Assembly: GCA_015231375.1 (NCBI GenBank) | Contig: JADGBT010000004.1 | Coordinates: 1 to 64,000 of the forward strand | Direction of reading: 5' to 3' | Source: Magnetococcales bacterium | GTDB lineage: Bacteria; Pseudomonadota; Magnetococcia; Magnetococcales; Magnetaquicoccaceae | Length of the DNA: 64,000 nucleotides | Part shown: positions 9,972-18,762 of the stretch, one piece after another | How the letters are laid out: each line of letters begins with the position of its first letter | Numbering within the stretch: the first letter of the stretch is position 1 | Notes under the pieces: generated by a model | Database searches by the model: none | Seen by the model: only the letters and a program-made list of their open reading frames with translations | Told to the model about the DNA's origin: nothing | Made by a program: the position numbers and the translations under genes

Positions 9972-10014
9972 AGCCGATTCACGCCCCTTTCAGAAAAGGT
10001 TTCCAAAAAAGAAT

Positions 10015-11814
10015 ATGGCTTTGATCGGCACACACCATGTGAAGGTATCGTTCGGTGGTCCTCCGGTTCTGGAGGACGCGGCGTTCTTCATGGACAAAGG
10101 AGAGCGGGTCTGTCTGGTGGGTCGCAACGGATCGGGGAAATCCACCCTGTTGCGTCTGCTGACCGGCACCGTGCAACCCGACGAAGGCGAGGTGGTGCGC
10201 TCCAAGGGGATCACCGTCGCCAGCCTGGATCAGGAGGTGCCGGGCCTGATCGCCGGAACCGTCCGGGAGGTGGCCACCCCGGATCCATCCCTGGTCCACG
10301 ATGTCGACAGTCCCCGACTGGCCGCGAGCCTCGAAGAGATTCTGGCCCAGTTGGGCTTGCAGCCGGATCAGCCGTTCGCGGAGCTTTCCGGCGGACTCAA
10401 GCGTCGGGTGCTGCTGGCCCGCGCCCTCGCGGCCCAGGCGGACGTGCTGCTGCTGGACGAACCCACCAACCATCTGGACCTGGCCACCATCGAGCAGTTG
10501 GAAGGGATCCTCAAAGCCTATCGGGGAGCGCTGCTGTTCATCACCCATGACCGCATGTTCGTGGATCGTCTGGCCACCCGCATTCTGGAGTTGGACCGGG
10601 GCCGCCTCACCGACTGGCCGGGCAGCTATCAAATCTATCAACAACGCAAGGAGGCGGCCCTGGAGTCGGAAGCCACCAGCAACGCCCTGTTCGACAAACG
10701 GCTGGCCCAGGAGGAGGTGTGGATCCGTCAAGGAATCAAGGCGCGCCGCACCCGCAACGAAGGTCGGGTACGCTCCCTGGAAAAGATGCGCGCCGAACGC
10801 CGCGCCCGACGAGAACTGGAAGGCCGGGTACGCATGCGCGCCGAATTGGCGGAACGCTCCGGCAAACTGGTGGTCGTGGCCGAAGAGGTGAGCTACGCCT
10901 ATGATGAGGTCTTCTACATTCAGCGTCTGTCCACCGTGGTGCAACGGGGAGACAAGATCGGCATCATCGGCCCCAACGGCTGCGGCAAGACCACGCTGCT
11001 GAATCTGTTGTTGGGTCGGCTGACTCCCGCTTCCGGCAACATTCACCTGGGCACCAACCTGGAGGTGGCCTATTTCGACCAGTTGAGAGCCGGACTCGAA
11101 GAGGAGAAAACCGTGGCCGACAACGTGGCCAATGGGCGGGAGATGGTGAGCTTCGGGGGACAGAATCGCCACATCATCAGCTATCTGCAAGACTTTCTCT
11201 TTCCGCCGGCCCGGGCGCGTTCTCCGGTCAAGATCCTGTCGGGCGGGGAGCGCAACCGGTTGCTGCTGGCCAAGCTTTTCCTGAATCCCGCCAACATCCT
11301 GGTCATGGACGAACCCACCAACGATCTGGACTCCGACACCCTGGATCTACTGGAAGAACTGCTGGCCCAATACACCGGCACGTTGCTTTTAGTGAGCCAC
11401 GACCGGGCGTTTCTCAACAATGTGGTGACCAGTTGTCTGGTCTTCGAGGGAGAACGGGGAGAAATCCGCGAATACGCCGGCGGCTACGACGACTGGCTGT
11501 CCCAACGCCCGCCCCCACCCGCGCCGCTGGTGGAAGCCCGCACCGCCATCAAAAAATCCACCCCCAAACCACCCCCTCCGCCCAAAAAACCGGCGGGACT
11601 CTCCTTCAAGGAGCGGCGGGAACTGGAACAACTCCCGGCCCGCATCGAATCCCTGGAGTCCGAACAACGCCAACTCCACGCAACCATGGCCGACCCCACC
11701 TACTACCGCCACCCCCCGGAACGCCTGACAGCCGATCAGACGCGCCTGGGGGAGGTGGAAGAGGCGTTGGAGGAGGCGTACCGGAGGTGGGAGGTGTTGG
11801 AGCAGTCACTTTAA
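10015..11814 (+). CDS. uup: ABC-F family ATPase Uup
   Basis: 599 residues with two ABC cassettes and no membrane domain. Cassette 1 has Walker A GRNGSGKST, signature LSGGLKRR and Walker B VLLLDEPTNHLD. Cassette 2 has GPNGCGKTT, LSGGERNR and ILVMDEPTNDLD. The ABC-F interdomain linker lies between them. The C-terminal region is a Pro-rich segment followed by a charged coiled coil (ERRELEQLPARIESLE), typical of Uup and absent from EttA. Uup proteins act at the ribosome and affect transposon excision and replication fork processing. The ATG is the first in frame that matches the family N-terminus. The last codons overlap the stop of the convergent NACHT gene. Confidence 0.93.
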   Translation: MALIGTHHVKVSFGGPPVLEDAAFFMDKGERVCLVGRNGSGKSTLLRLLTGTVQPDEGEVVRSKGITVASLDQEVPGLIAGTVREVATPDPSLVHDVDSPRLAASLEEILAQLGLQPDQPFAELSGGLKRRVLLARALAAQADVLLLDEPTNHLDLATIEQLEGILKAYRGALLFITHDRMFVDRLATRILELDRGRLTDWPGSYQIYQQRKEAALESEATSNALFDKRLAQEEVWIRQGIKARRTRNEGRVRSLEKMRAERRARRELEGRVRMRAELAERSGKLVVVAEEVSYAYDEVFYIQRLSTVVQRGDKIGIIGPNGCGKTTLLNLLLGRLTPASGNIHLGTNLEVAYFDQLRAGLEEEKTVADNVANGREMVSFGGQNRHIISYLQDFLFPPARARSPVKILSGGERNRLLLAKLFLNPANILVMDEPTNDLDSDTLDLLEELLAQYTGTLLLVSHDRAFLNNVVTSCLVFEGERGEIREYAGGYDDWLSQRPPPPAPLVEARTAIKKSTPKPPPPPKKPAGLSFKERRELEQLPARIESLESEQRQLHATMADPTYYRHPPERLTADQTRLGEVEEALEEAYRRWEVLEQSL

Positions 11815-14145
11815 TTTTTCAATCAAGCTATCATGCATTTTTTTTACAGATCCCATTAACTGTCTGGCATCTATAAATTTCTGAACATCATACATACTCT
11901 CTCTATTTAACACATAACCACCATCAGTTGTGCCACTTATTGAAACCGGCGAAATGATTTTTGATTTACACATTTGGTCAATAACCTCACCATGATGAGG
12001 CAACCTGTCAAAACCACCACGTATAATATTTCCCTTCTCAACGCTCTTTGCTCTTCCATTTACCCAGAATTTACGCAGAGCCTCTTCGATTAATTGTATA
12101 ACAATATTATGAATATTTTCCCTTGACCGATCTTTATTATCTAATAATCTATACAAAGACATCCGTGTAGCCTCATCCAAATCACAATCAATGATCTGCA
12201 CCTTACTCCACCCACAATTATTATTAATGTCTATTGTGATTCCATTTCTAAATATACATGACTTAAACACAGTGTTCTCATTGGCATAACTTCTATTAAT
12301 GGTTAGATTGATAAAAACACACCTGACAAACGTCAAATTTGAAATATCAAGATCTGCCATTTCACCATCGACCGTCAAACCAACAATTTCACCATTAAAA
12401 GAATCAACAACGCCAAGATGAGACATAATTTTATGCGTCTTTTCTTTCTTTGACAATAAATTGTTGCCTATATAATACAAATTCAATAATTTAAAGATTA
12501 TTGATTTATTATCATTCTTGTATTGTCTCGAAGCTCCCCAATTATAATAGGCAACCAGACCAACCTCAGGAAACTCGTTCCCAAACATCTCTAAAATATG
12601 TTCACAAACATTACCGTCGACATGCCTAACAATTGATTCTATCTTGTAAAAATTATTCTTTCTGACATTAATGAGCACGTCATACACATATCTTGCAACA
12701 AAACACGACTGAAGAAAACTCCATTTAAACCTATACATACCTGATTGCTGTTTGATTAACAACACATGATCAGACATTTTACAAACATCTTCCTCATCAA
12801 AACCAGAAATTAGAACAACTTCTTCAGAGAACTCATTACTTAATACAGAATCTTCCACAACATACATTGCGATATCTGTAAAATTAACAAGTTGTTGCTC
12901 TGAAGAACACAAAAGGCCTTGCCTAACCTTCTCCCGCTCGCACATCATGTTTAAAATACTCCAAACAGATGGCTCCCCATCCAAATCATCCCCATAAATA
13001 CCACCACTATTAACATATTCAGCTATCATACTTACACATATCGGCAAATTAACAAATTGAGACCTTGGACCACCTTTTGTTGTCGGTTTATTAAATGAAA
13101 TTAATTTCCCATAAAACATTAACGCCTTGCTGTAATCCTCAGCCGCAACAGCCTTCTTTAAATATTGAGTTGCTTGCTGCTTATTAAAGGATGCAAGACT
13201 AATATCATAAAACTTGCTATCACCATCATTAATTCTGCTAATAGCAGACTGCCAATACATTGTGCGACTACTCAAAAGAATCTTAGCATTACTATCACTC
13301 ACAATACTATATAATTTCATCAGAACTTCTGAAGGCTGAATCATTCCTTCACTATTCTCACACAATTCATCAAAACCATCAAAAATAAAGCACACGTGAC
13401 CGGCCTTCAAGCAATACTCAAAAACATCTTCAGAAATTTGAAACAAGCATATCTGATTAATGGCATGATTTATAATCTCCCATAATCCATTAACAGACTT
13501 AAAATTAACATCTTTCCAATAGGCTGATTCCAGATATATTGGAATCAGCCTTGTCTTTGTTATCATGCCAGAAAGATTGTACGTTATCTTTCTAAAGAGT
13601 GTTGTTTTGCCAACGGCAGCAGGAGCATTGACAATAAAAACTTTTTTTAAAGAACGATCAACCTCAAGCATGCTTTTATTGTTTGATAAGATTTTTATCA
13701 ACTCCTGATCCAATTTAATTTTATTGTCATTATCATCATTAGATTCAATTCGGGGAGGAATGTAGAATTTTTCTTGCGCAACACTCCTTCTAATATTTTC
13801 GTTATACTCGCTAAATAGTTCTTGTATTTTTTCCCATATAAGATCGTCATGTATATAAATTTTTCTATGAAAAATCTCTTTTAATCTCTCAACAGAAATA
13901 CCAGTTGACTGAGTAACAATAAAAACATTATTAATCTTATTTAAATACCTCTTCGAAATAATCTCAAGATTCTTTGCATTTTCTATTATACATTTTGATT
14001 TTATACTAATAAACAAATCTGTTACACTTGAAAGCCCCACACTCCCTGTCACAGAAAAAATAACACCAAATTCATCCTCATGCTTTACATCGCAAGAATC
14101 ATAGCCGAGCAACTTAATATCATCACACGAGAACATTTTGTACAT
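11806..14145 (-). CDS. NACHT-domain NTPase, candidate NLR-like antiphage protein
   Basis: 779 residues, markedly AT-rich against GC-rich neighbours. The N-terminal ~125 residues look like a small alpha/beta domain (DLFISIKSK...NNVFIVTQSTG), possibly a divergent restriction-endonuclease-like fold, but I see no clear catalytic set. The NACHT NTPase core follows: Walker A APAAVGKTT (about 172-180), Walker B FIFDGFDEL (about 254-262) and sensor-1-like ILLSSRT. A helical region leads to short beta-helix-like repeats resembling pentapeptides (ADLDISNLTFVRCVF, about 595-640), and the C-terminus looks like a winged helix. Bacterial NACHT proteins include antiphage sensors that oligomerise and trigger cell death. 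The second ATG was chosen because GGAG lies seven bases upstream. Single-gene island; acquired by transfer by inference. Confidence 0.8.
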   Translation of the reverse strand: MYKMFSCDDIKLLGYDSCDVKHEDEFGVIFSVTGSVGLSSVTDLFISIKSKCIIENAKNLEIISKRYLNKINNVFIVTQSTGISVERLKEIFHRKIYIHDDLIWEKIQELFSEYNENIRRSVAQEKFYIPPRIESNDDNDNKIKLDQELIKILSNNKSMLEVDRSLKKVFIVNAPAAVGKTTLFRKITYNLSGMITKTRLIPIYLESAYWKDVNFKSVNGLWEIINHAINQICLFQISEDVFEYCLKAGHVCFIFDGFDELCENSEGMIQPSEVLMKLYSIVSDSNAKILLSSRTMYWQSAISRINDGDSKFYDISLASFNKQQATQYLKKAVAAEDYSKALMFYGKLISFNKPTTKGGPRSQFVNLPICVSMIAEYVNSGGIYGDDLDGEPSVWSILNMMCEREKVRQGLLCSSEQQLVNFTDIAMYVVEDSVLSNEFSEEVVLISGFDEEDVCKMSDHVLLIKQQSGMYRFKWSFLQSCFVARYVYDVLINVRKNNFYKIESIVRHVDGNVCEHILEMFGNEFPEVGLVAYYNWGASRQYKNDNKSIIFKLLNLYYIGNNLLSKKEKTHKIMSHLGVVDSFNGEIVGLTVDGEMADLDISNLTFVRCVFINLTINRSYANENTVFKSCIFRNGITIDINNNCGWSKVQIIDCDLDEATRMSLYRLLDNKDRSRENIHNIVIQLIEEALRKFWVNGRAKSVEKGNIIRGGFDRLPHHGEVIDQMCKSKIISPVSISGTTDGGYVLNRESMYDVQKFIDARQLMGSVKKMHDSLIEKLK

Positions 14146-14210
14146 TACCATTCTCCGAACACCAAAAAAGAAAACAAGAAATTCGGACTGCTACAAATCA
14201 CTCCCAGTTT

Positions 14211-14241
14211 CACAATGATCATTTGTGCCATTAAAGCACAA
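14211..14241. promoter_or_regulatory. Overlapping inverted repeats in the NACHT leader
   Basis: TTGTGC-CATTAAA-GCACAA (14223-14241) is a perfect 6-bp inverted repeat with a 7-base spacer. It overlaps CACAA-TGATCAT-TTGTG just before it. The cluster lies about 65-95 bases upstream of the NACHT start. It could be an operator for a dimeric repressor or an RNA stem in the leader. Confidence 0.4.
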
Positions 14242-14357
14242 TCCAGAACCCATGTAAAATCTTTTCTTGCAACCAGAAATCAACAGTCTAGCAAAACCGC
14301 AAAAAATCAACATAATAGACAAGAAATACAAAAAAATAACCATATGTCCACATAATC

Positions 14358-14386
14358 AGTATAAAAAATATTTTATCGATTCTGAA
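14358..14386 (-). promoter_or_regulatory. Possible sigma70 promoter for the NACHT gene
   Basis: On the minus strand TTCAGA, 17 bases, then TATACT (five of six in the -10). Transcription would begin near 14351, leaving a leader of about 205 bases that contains the palindromic cluster. AT-rich DNA gives chance matches easily. Confidence 0.3.
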
Positions 14387-14578
14387 TAAATATTCAATAA
14401 AACAACACAAAAAATAAAACACAAATAAAACACACAACCATTTGACACGGTAAACAAAAATCTAATTTTTTCATAATACGCATCATTATTTCACCCTCTT
14501 ACCACACCCCATTCAACCATAAACGGCACAAAATATGCATACAACCCCAAACACCGCCTTGGTAAAGGAGCCTCCCCC

Positions 14579-15763
14579 TTGCACATCACCCTCGTCACCA
14601 CGGGCCGGGCCGATTATGGCCTGCTCGAACCTTTGATCCGGGAACTCACGCGCCGCAGGAGATGCGCCGTGCAACTCGTGGCCACGGGCGGCCATCTTTC
14701 CGTGGCGCAAGGGGAGACCATCCGTTTGATCCAGGCCGATGGCCACGCCGTCACCCCCATGGCCATGAATCCGGAAAACGACTCCGAACACGGCGTCTGT
14801 CAGGCCGTGGCCACGGGATTGGCGGGATTTTCGGACCATTTCCGCCAACACAGGCCGGATCTGGTGGTGGTGCTCGGCGACCGGTATGAACTCTGGGCGG
14901 TGTGCATGGCGGCGGTATTGCACAAGATTCCCATCGCCCATCTGCATGGTGGAGAGACCACCCTCGGCGCCCTCGATGATGTCATCCGCCACACCATCAC
15001 CAAGATGGCGACCTTCCATTTTCCCGCCCTGCCCGAGTATGCCCGCGTGATCCTGTCCATGGGGGAGCATCCGGACCGGGTGCATGTGGTGGGCGCCTTG
15101 GGCATCGATGCGATCCTCCAGACTCCGCCGATGGATCTCCAGGCCCTGTCGGCCCATGCGGGGGTGGATTTCGCCCGTCGCCCGGTGGCGTTGATGACCT
15201 ATCACCCGGTGACCCTCGACGATCACACCGCCGCGAGCCAACACGTCACAACGATCCTGGCCGCCCTGGCCGCCACGGATCTGACCACCCTGATCACCAT
15301 GCCCAACGCCGACGCCGGAGGCGAAGCGATCTTTCAGGCCATCGAGCATCACTGTCGCGCCCATCCCGAACGCTTTCATCTGGTCAAAAGCCTGGGGCAG
15401 CGGGGCTATTTAAGCGCCATGCGTCACGCCGGGGTGATGATCGGCAACTCGTCGAGCGGCATTCTGGAGGCCGCCTCGTTTCGGCTGCCGGTGGTCAACA
15501 TCGGCGACCGGCAGGGTGGACGGATCAAACCCGCCAACGTCATCGATTGTCCCTGTAACCCCGCCGCGATCCGCGCCGCCCTGGAACAGGCCCGGTCGGA
15601 AGCGTTTCGGGAATCCATGGCCGATCTGGTCAACCCCTACGGCGACGGCCACACCGCGACCCGCGTGGCCGACATTCTGGAAAGCCTGGATCTGTCGCAT
15701 CCGGGGGAGCTGTTGAAGAAAGGATTTTTTCACCCACCATGCGGACACATCACCACACCATGA
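14579..15763 (+). CDS. neuC: UDP-GlcNAc 2-epimerase (hydrolysing), NeuC family
   Basis: 394 residues, GT-B-like epimerase fold. It opens with HITLVTTGRADYGLLEPLI and carries the family landmarks VVLGDRYE, IAHLHGGE, DDVIRHTITK and GNSSSGILEA. The reaction releases ManNAc (or a 2,4-diacetamido hexose) from the UDP-sugar, the entry step to nonulosonic acids. The start is a TTG with AAAGGAG eight bases upstream, which decides it over any later codon. It is the first gene of neuC-neuB-neuA, each joined by ATGA overlap, and follows directly on the AT-rich island. Whether the product is sialic, legionaminic or another acid cannot be told from the epimerase alone. Confidence 0.88.
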   Translation: MHITLVTTGRADYGLLEPLIRELTRRRRCAVQLVATGGHLSVAQGETIRLIQADGHAVTPMAMNPENDSEHGVCQAVATGLAGFSDHFRQHRPDLVVVLGDRYELWAVCMAAVLHKIPIAHLHGGETTLGALDDVIRHTITKMATFHFPALPEYARVILSMGEHPDRVHVVGALGIDAILQTPPMDLQALSAHAGVDFARRPVALMTYHPVTLDDHTAASQHVTTILAALAATDLTTLITMPNADAGGEAIFQAIEHHCRAHPERFHLVKSLGQRGYLSAMRHAGVMIGNSSSGILEAASFRLPVVNIGDRQGGRIKPANVIDCPCNPAAIRAALEQARSEAFRESMADLVNPYGDGHTATRVADILESLDLSHPGELLKKGFFHPPCGHITTP

Positions 15764-16863
15764 CCACCCCACTCTCCCCCATCACCGTCATCGCCGAAGC
15801 CGGAGTCAATCACAACGGCCAACTGGATCTGGCCTTGCGACTGGTGGATGCCGCCGCCGACGCGGGCGCGAACGCGGTCAAGTTTCAGACCTTTCGCGCC
15901 GAGGAACTGGTGAGCCGTCACGCGCCAAAGGCGGAGTATCAACGGCAAAGAACCGATCCCGACGCCTCCCAACTGGCCATGATCCGGCAACTGGAACTGG
16001 ATCACCGCAGCCATGTCCACTTGCAAGCCCACTGTCTGAAAAGGGGGATCGAATTTCTCTCCACCCCTTTCGACGCCACCAGCCTGGATTTTCTGGTGGG
16101 ACCGATGAAACTCGACACCCTGAAAATCTCTTCCGGGGAGGTGACCAACGGACCGTTTTTGCTTCAGGTGGGGGCGAGCGGCTGTCGGGTGCTGCTTTCC
16201 ACCGGCATGTCCACCCTGGGGGAGATCGAAACCGCTCTCGGAGCATTGGCCTTCGGCATGCTGCATCCTGCCGAGGCTCCGTCCGTGGCCGCATTCGCCC
16301 ACGTTTTCGCCTCTGCAGCCGGTCAGCAGGTGTTGGGCGAACGGGTTACCCTGCTCCACTGCACCACCGAATATCCGGCCCCCTTTGCCGAGGTCAACCT
16401 GCGGGCCATGGACACCCTGCGCCACGCCTTTGGGCTGCCGGTGGGCTATTCCGACCATACGTCGGGCATGACCATTCCCATTGCGGCTGCGGCGCGCGGC
16501 GCGCGGGTGATCGAAAAACATTTCACCCTGGACCGCTCCTTGCCGGGTCCGGACCATCACGCCTCTTTGGAACCCGAGGAACTGACCCGCATGATTGAAG
16601 CCATCCGGGTCGTGGAGTCGGCCCTGGGTCATGGCCGCAAGATCCCGATGGCTGCGGAGTTGAAAAACCGTGCGGTGGCCCGCAAAAGTCTGGTGGCCCT
16701 GGTTCCGATCCGCCGGGGAGAGCGGTTCACTGCCACCAATCTGGGGGTCAAGCGCCCTGGCGCGGGAGTCTCTCCCATGGTCTACTGGCAATGGCTGGGA
16801 CGAATCGCCACACGGGATTATCACGTGGATGAAGGGATCGACCGGGAGGAGGAAACACCATGA
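15760..16863 (+). CDS. neuB: Nonulosonic acid (sialic/legionaminic) synthase NeuB
   Basis: 367 residues. The N-terminal NeuB TIM-barrel contains IAEAGVNHNG, VKFQTF, FLSTPFD and KISSGE, and later GYSDHTSG and EKHFTLDR with metal- and substrate-binding His and Glu. The C-terminal ~60 residues are an SAF/antifreeze-like domain (AVARKSLVALVPIRRGE). It condenses phosphoenolpyruvate with the NeuC product to the nine-carbon acid. The ATG overlapping the neuC stop (ATGA) was preferred over an ATG 21 bases upstream. Confidence 0.9.
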   Translation: MTTPLSPITVIAEAGVNHNGQLDLALRLVDAAADAGANAVKFQTFRAEELVSRHAPKAEYQRQRTDPDASQLAMIRQLELDHRSHVHLQAHCLKRGIEFLSTPFDATSLDFLVGPMKLDTLKISSGEVTNGPFLLQVGASGCRVLLSTGMSTLGEIETALGALAFGMLHPAEAPSVAAFAHVFASAAGQQVLGERVTLLHCTTEYPAPFAEVNLRAMDTLRHAFGLPVGYSDHTSGMTIPIAAAARGARVIEKHFTLDRSLPGPDHHASLEPEELTRMIEAIRVVESALGHGRKIPMAAELKNRAVARKSLVALVPIRRGERFTATNLGVKRPGAGVSPMVYWQWLGRIATRDYHVDEGIDREEETP

Positions 16864-17546
16864 TGCAAGAAGCTACGGTACTGGCGGTCATTCCGGCCAG
16901 AGGAGGCTCCAAGGGGGTCATCCGCAAGAATATCCGACCGTTGGGTGGCAAACCGCTGCTGGCCTGGACCATCGAAGCCGCCCTGGCCTGTCCTCAGATC
17001 GACCGTGTGATCCTCTCTTCCGAAGATGAAGAGATCATGGCCACCGCCCGCCAGTGGGGATGCGAGGTGCCCTTTCCCCGTCCCATGGCCCTGGCCGGAG
17101 ACGAGACCCGCGCCATCGACGTGGCCTTGCATCTGCTCGCCACGTTACCGGAGCGGTATGATTTTCTGGTCTGGCTGCAACCCACCTCGCCGCTGCGCAC
17201 CCCGCAAGACATCACCGCCTGTCTGCGGCTGTGCGTGGAACACAACGCCCACAGCGCCGTCACCGTCACCCAGGTGGACAAAAGCCCCCACTGGATGTTT
17301 CACGTCGCCCCGTCCGGAACCATGCGCCCGGTGCTGCCCGGCGACGCCACGCTCTCGAACCGTCAGTCCCTGCCGCCGGTCCATCGGCTCAACGGGGCGG
17401 TCTACGTGGCCAACACCACCTGGTTGCGCCACTCCGGACGCTTTGTGGACGCCCAAACCCTGGCATGCATCATGCCCCCGGAACGCTCCCTGGATATCGA
17501 TTCGGAAGCGGACCTCCACATGGCGGCATGGTGGTTGTCCAGATAA
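16860..17546 (+). CDS. neuA: CMP-nonulosonic acid cytidylyltransferase NeuA
   Basis: 228 residues, the usual size for the catalytic domain alone. It begins with the CTP-binding motif VLAVIPARGGSKGVIRKNI and includes WLQPTSPLRTPQDI, NGAVYVA and SLDIDSEAD, all typical of CMP-NeuAc, CMP-Leg and CMP-Pse synthetases. It activates the nonulosonic acid for transfer. Its start overlaps the neuB stop by ATGA. A 140-base gap follows before the radical SAM gene, so the first three genes may be a separate transcription unit or only loosely coupled. Confidence 0.9.
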   Translation: MMQEATVLAVIPARGGSKGVIRKNIRPLGGKPLLAWTIEAALACPQIDRVILSSEDEEIMATARQWGCEVPFPRPMALAGDETRAIDVALHLLATLPERYDFLVWLQPTSPLRTPQDITACLRLCVEHNAHSAVTVTQVDKSPHWMFHVAPSGTMRPVLPGDATLSNRQSLPPVHRLNGAVYVANTTWLRHSGRFVDAQTLACIMPPERSLDIDSEADLHMAAWWLSR

Positions 17547-17686
17547 AACAGGTGAGGAGTCATCCAACACCACGACGCGCGCAAAAAATAATACGGCTCA
17601 AAAATTGCATCTTTTTCTGACACTCTCCACCTCATTTAACGTGGATCCCATCGACCCCCCATGCCTCCAAAGAGACCTGAAAGACC

Positions 17687-18739
17687 ATGGCGGAACTGCA
17701 ACTGGATGGCACCAAGCTCACCTTTCACGTCAAGGAGCTGCTGGCGTGGAAACAGGGCGGGTTCGTGCCACCGATTCTGGTGGAAGTGAGTCCCACCAAC
17801 CTGTGCAACCACCGGTGCGACTTCTGCGCCTATGAATATCTGGACCGCAACGGCACCTATCTGGACATGGAGCGCTTTCGGGTCATTCTCGACGAATTGG
17901 CGGCCATGGGAACCAAGTCCCTGTTTTATTCCGGCGAAGGGGAGCCGTTGATTCACAAGGGCTTGCCCGATATCATCGTGCATGCTGGAGGCATGGGGTT
18001 CGAACAGGCGCTGAACACCAACGGCGCGCGACTGCTGCCCGCCGTGGCGGATCGGATTCTGCCCTGGCTCTCCTGGGTGCGCTGGAGCATCAACGGGGTC
18101 TCCCGGGAGGATTATGCCCTCCATCACCGGGTGTCGCCACGCCAGTTCGATCTGGTGATGAACAACCTGACCCATGCGGCCCAGGTCAAGCGCGCTCTGG
18201 GACTGCCGGTGGCCATCGGGGTGCAGTTTGTCTATCTGGGACAAAGCGCCGCGACGGTGATCGCCCTGGCCGAACGCATGAAGGCCATCGGGGTGAGCTA
18301 TTTCGCCGTCAAGCAGTTCAACCGCCACCCCAACAACCCCTTCGAGCTGGAAACCCCGCCGCCCATCGCAGAACTGCTCACCATTTTGCAACTCAACGAC
18401 GCGAACTTTCACGCCACGGTCCGACTGGGGGCGTTGGAATGGCAGGCCCCCCGGGAGTACCAACGCTGCCAGGCCCTGCCCTTTTTTGCCGAGATCGTGG
18501 CCAATGGGGATGTTTATGCCTGTGGTCCCCATCTGGGCAATCCGGCTTTTTGTTACGGCAACATCCACGACACCTCGTTCGCCACGTTGTGGAGTGGAGC
18601 CGGTCGGCGCCAGGTGGAGGCACACGTCTGCTCCATCCCGGATCTGGACGCGGTGTGCATGCCCAATTGCCGCCTGCACGAGATCAACCGCTTCTTGTGG
18701 AAGCTTTCCCATCCGCCGGAACATCCGGATCTGGTCTGA
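17687..18739 (+). CDS. Radical SAM/SPASM-type enzyme 1 in sugar locus
   Basis: 350 residues. The radical SAM core has the cluster motif CNHRCDFC near residue 45, the GGE-like motif SGEGEPL and a (beta/alpha) barrel. The C-terminal part contributes further Cys residues (YQRCQALPF, VYACGP, FCYGN, VCMPNC), as in SPASM domains with an auxiliary Fe-S cluster. Such enzymes generate a 5'-deoxyadenosyl radical; the substrate is unknown. The position among nonulosonate, transketolase and LPS core genes suggests a carbohydrate or glycolipid substrate, though peptide modification is the commoner SPASM role. The next gene is a shortened paralogue. Confidence 0.82.
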   Translation: MAELQLDGTKLTFHVKELLAWKQGGFVPPILVEVSPTNLCNHRCDFCAYEYLDRNGTYLDMERFRVILDELAAMGTKSLFYSGEGEPLIHKGLPDIIVHAGGMGFEQALNTNGARLLPAVADRILPWLSWVRWSINGVSREDYALHHRVSPRQFDLVMNNLTHAAQVKRALGLPVAIGVQFVYLGQSAATVIALAERMKAIGVSYFAVKQFNRHPNNPFELETPPPIAELLTILQLNDANFHATVRLGALEWQAPREYQRCQALPFFAEIVANGDVYACGPHLGNPAFCYGNIHDTSFATLWSGAGRRQVEAHVCSIPDLDAVCMPNCRLHEINRFLWKLSHPPEHPDLV

Positions 18740-18762
18740 AACACACTCGGAAATCACACACC

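Larger units (their letters stand above)
14146..14578. other. AT-rich intergenic region between NACHT gene and neuC
   Basis: About 430 bases. Most is strongly AT-rich with A-tracts, and composition turns GC-rich again only near 14500. It holds a plausible minus-strand promoter and a palindromic cluster in the NACHT leader. No convincing gene: a plus-strand frame at 14080-14355 has no ribosome site and its residue composition simply reflects the A-richness. Confidence 0.5.

Noticed and set aside
14080-14355. 91-codon plus-strand frame in the AT-rich island
   Set aside because: No ribosome site; overlaps the NACHT start antisense and its Lys/Asn/Gln-rich sequence reflects A-tracts.
14442-14477. 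TTGACA with CATAAT as a promoter for neuC
   Set aside because: The spacing is 24 bases, too long for a sigma70 promoter.
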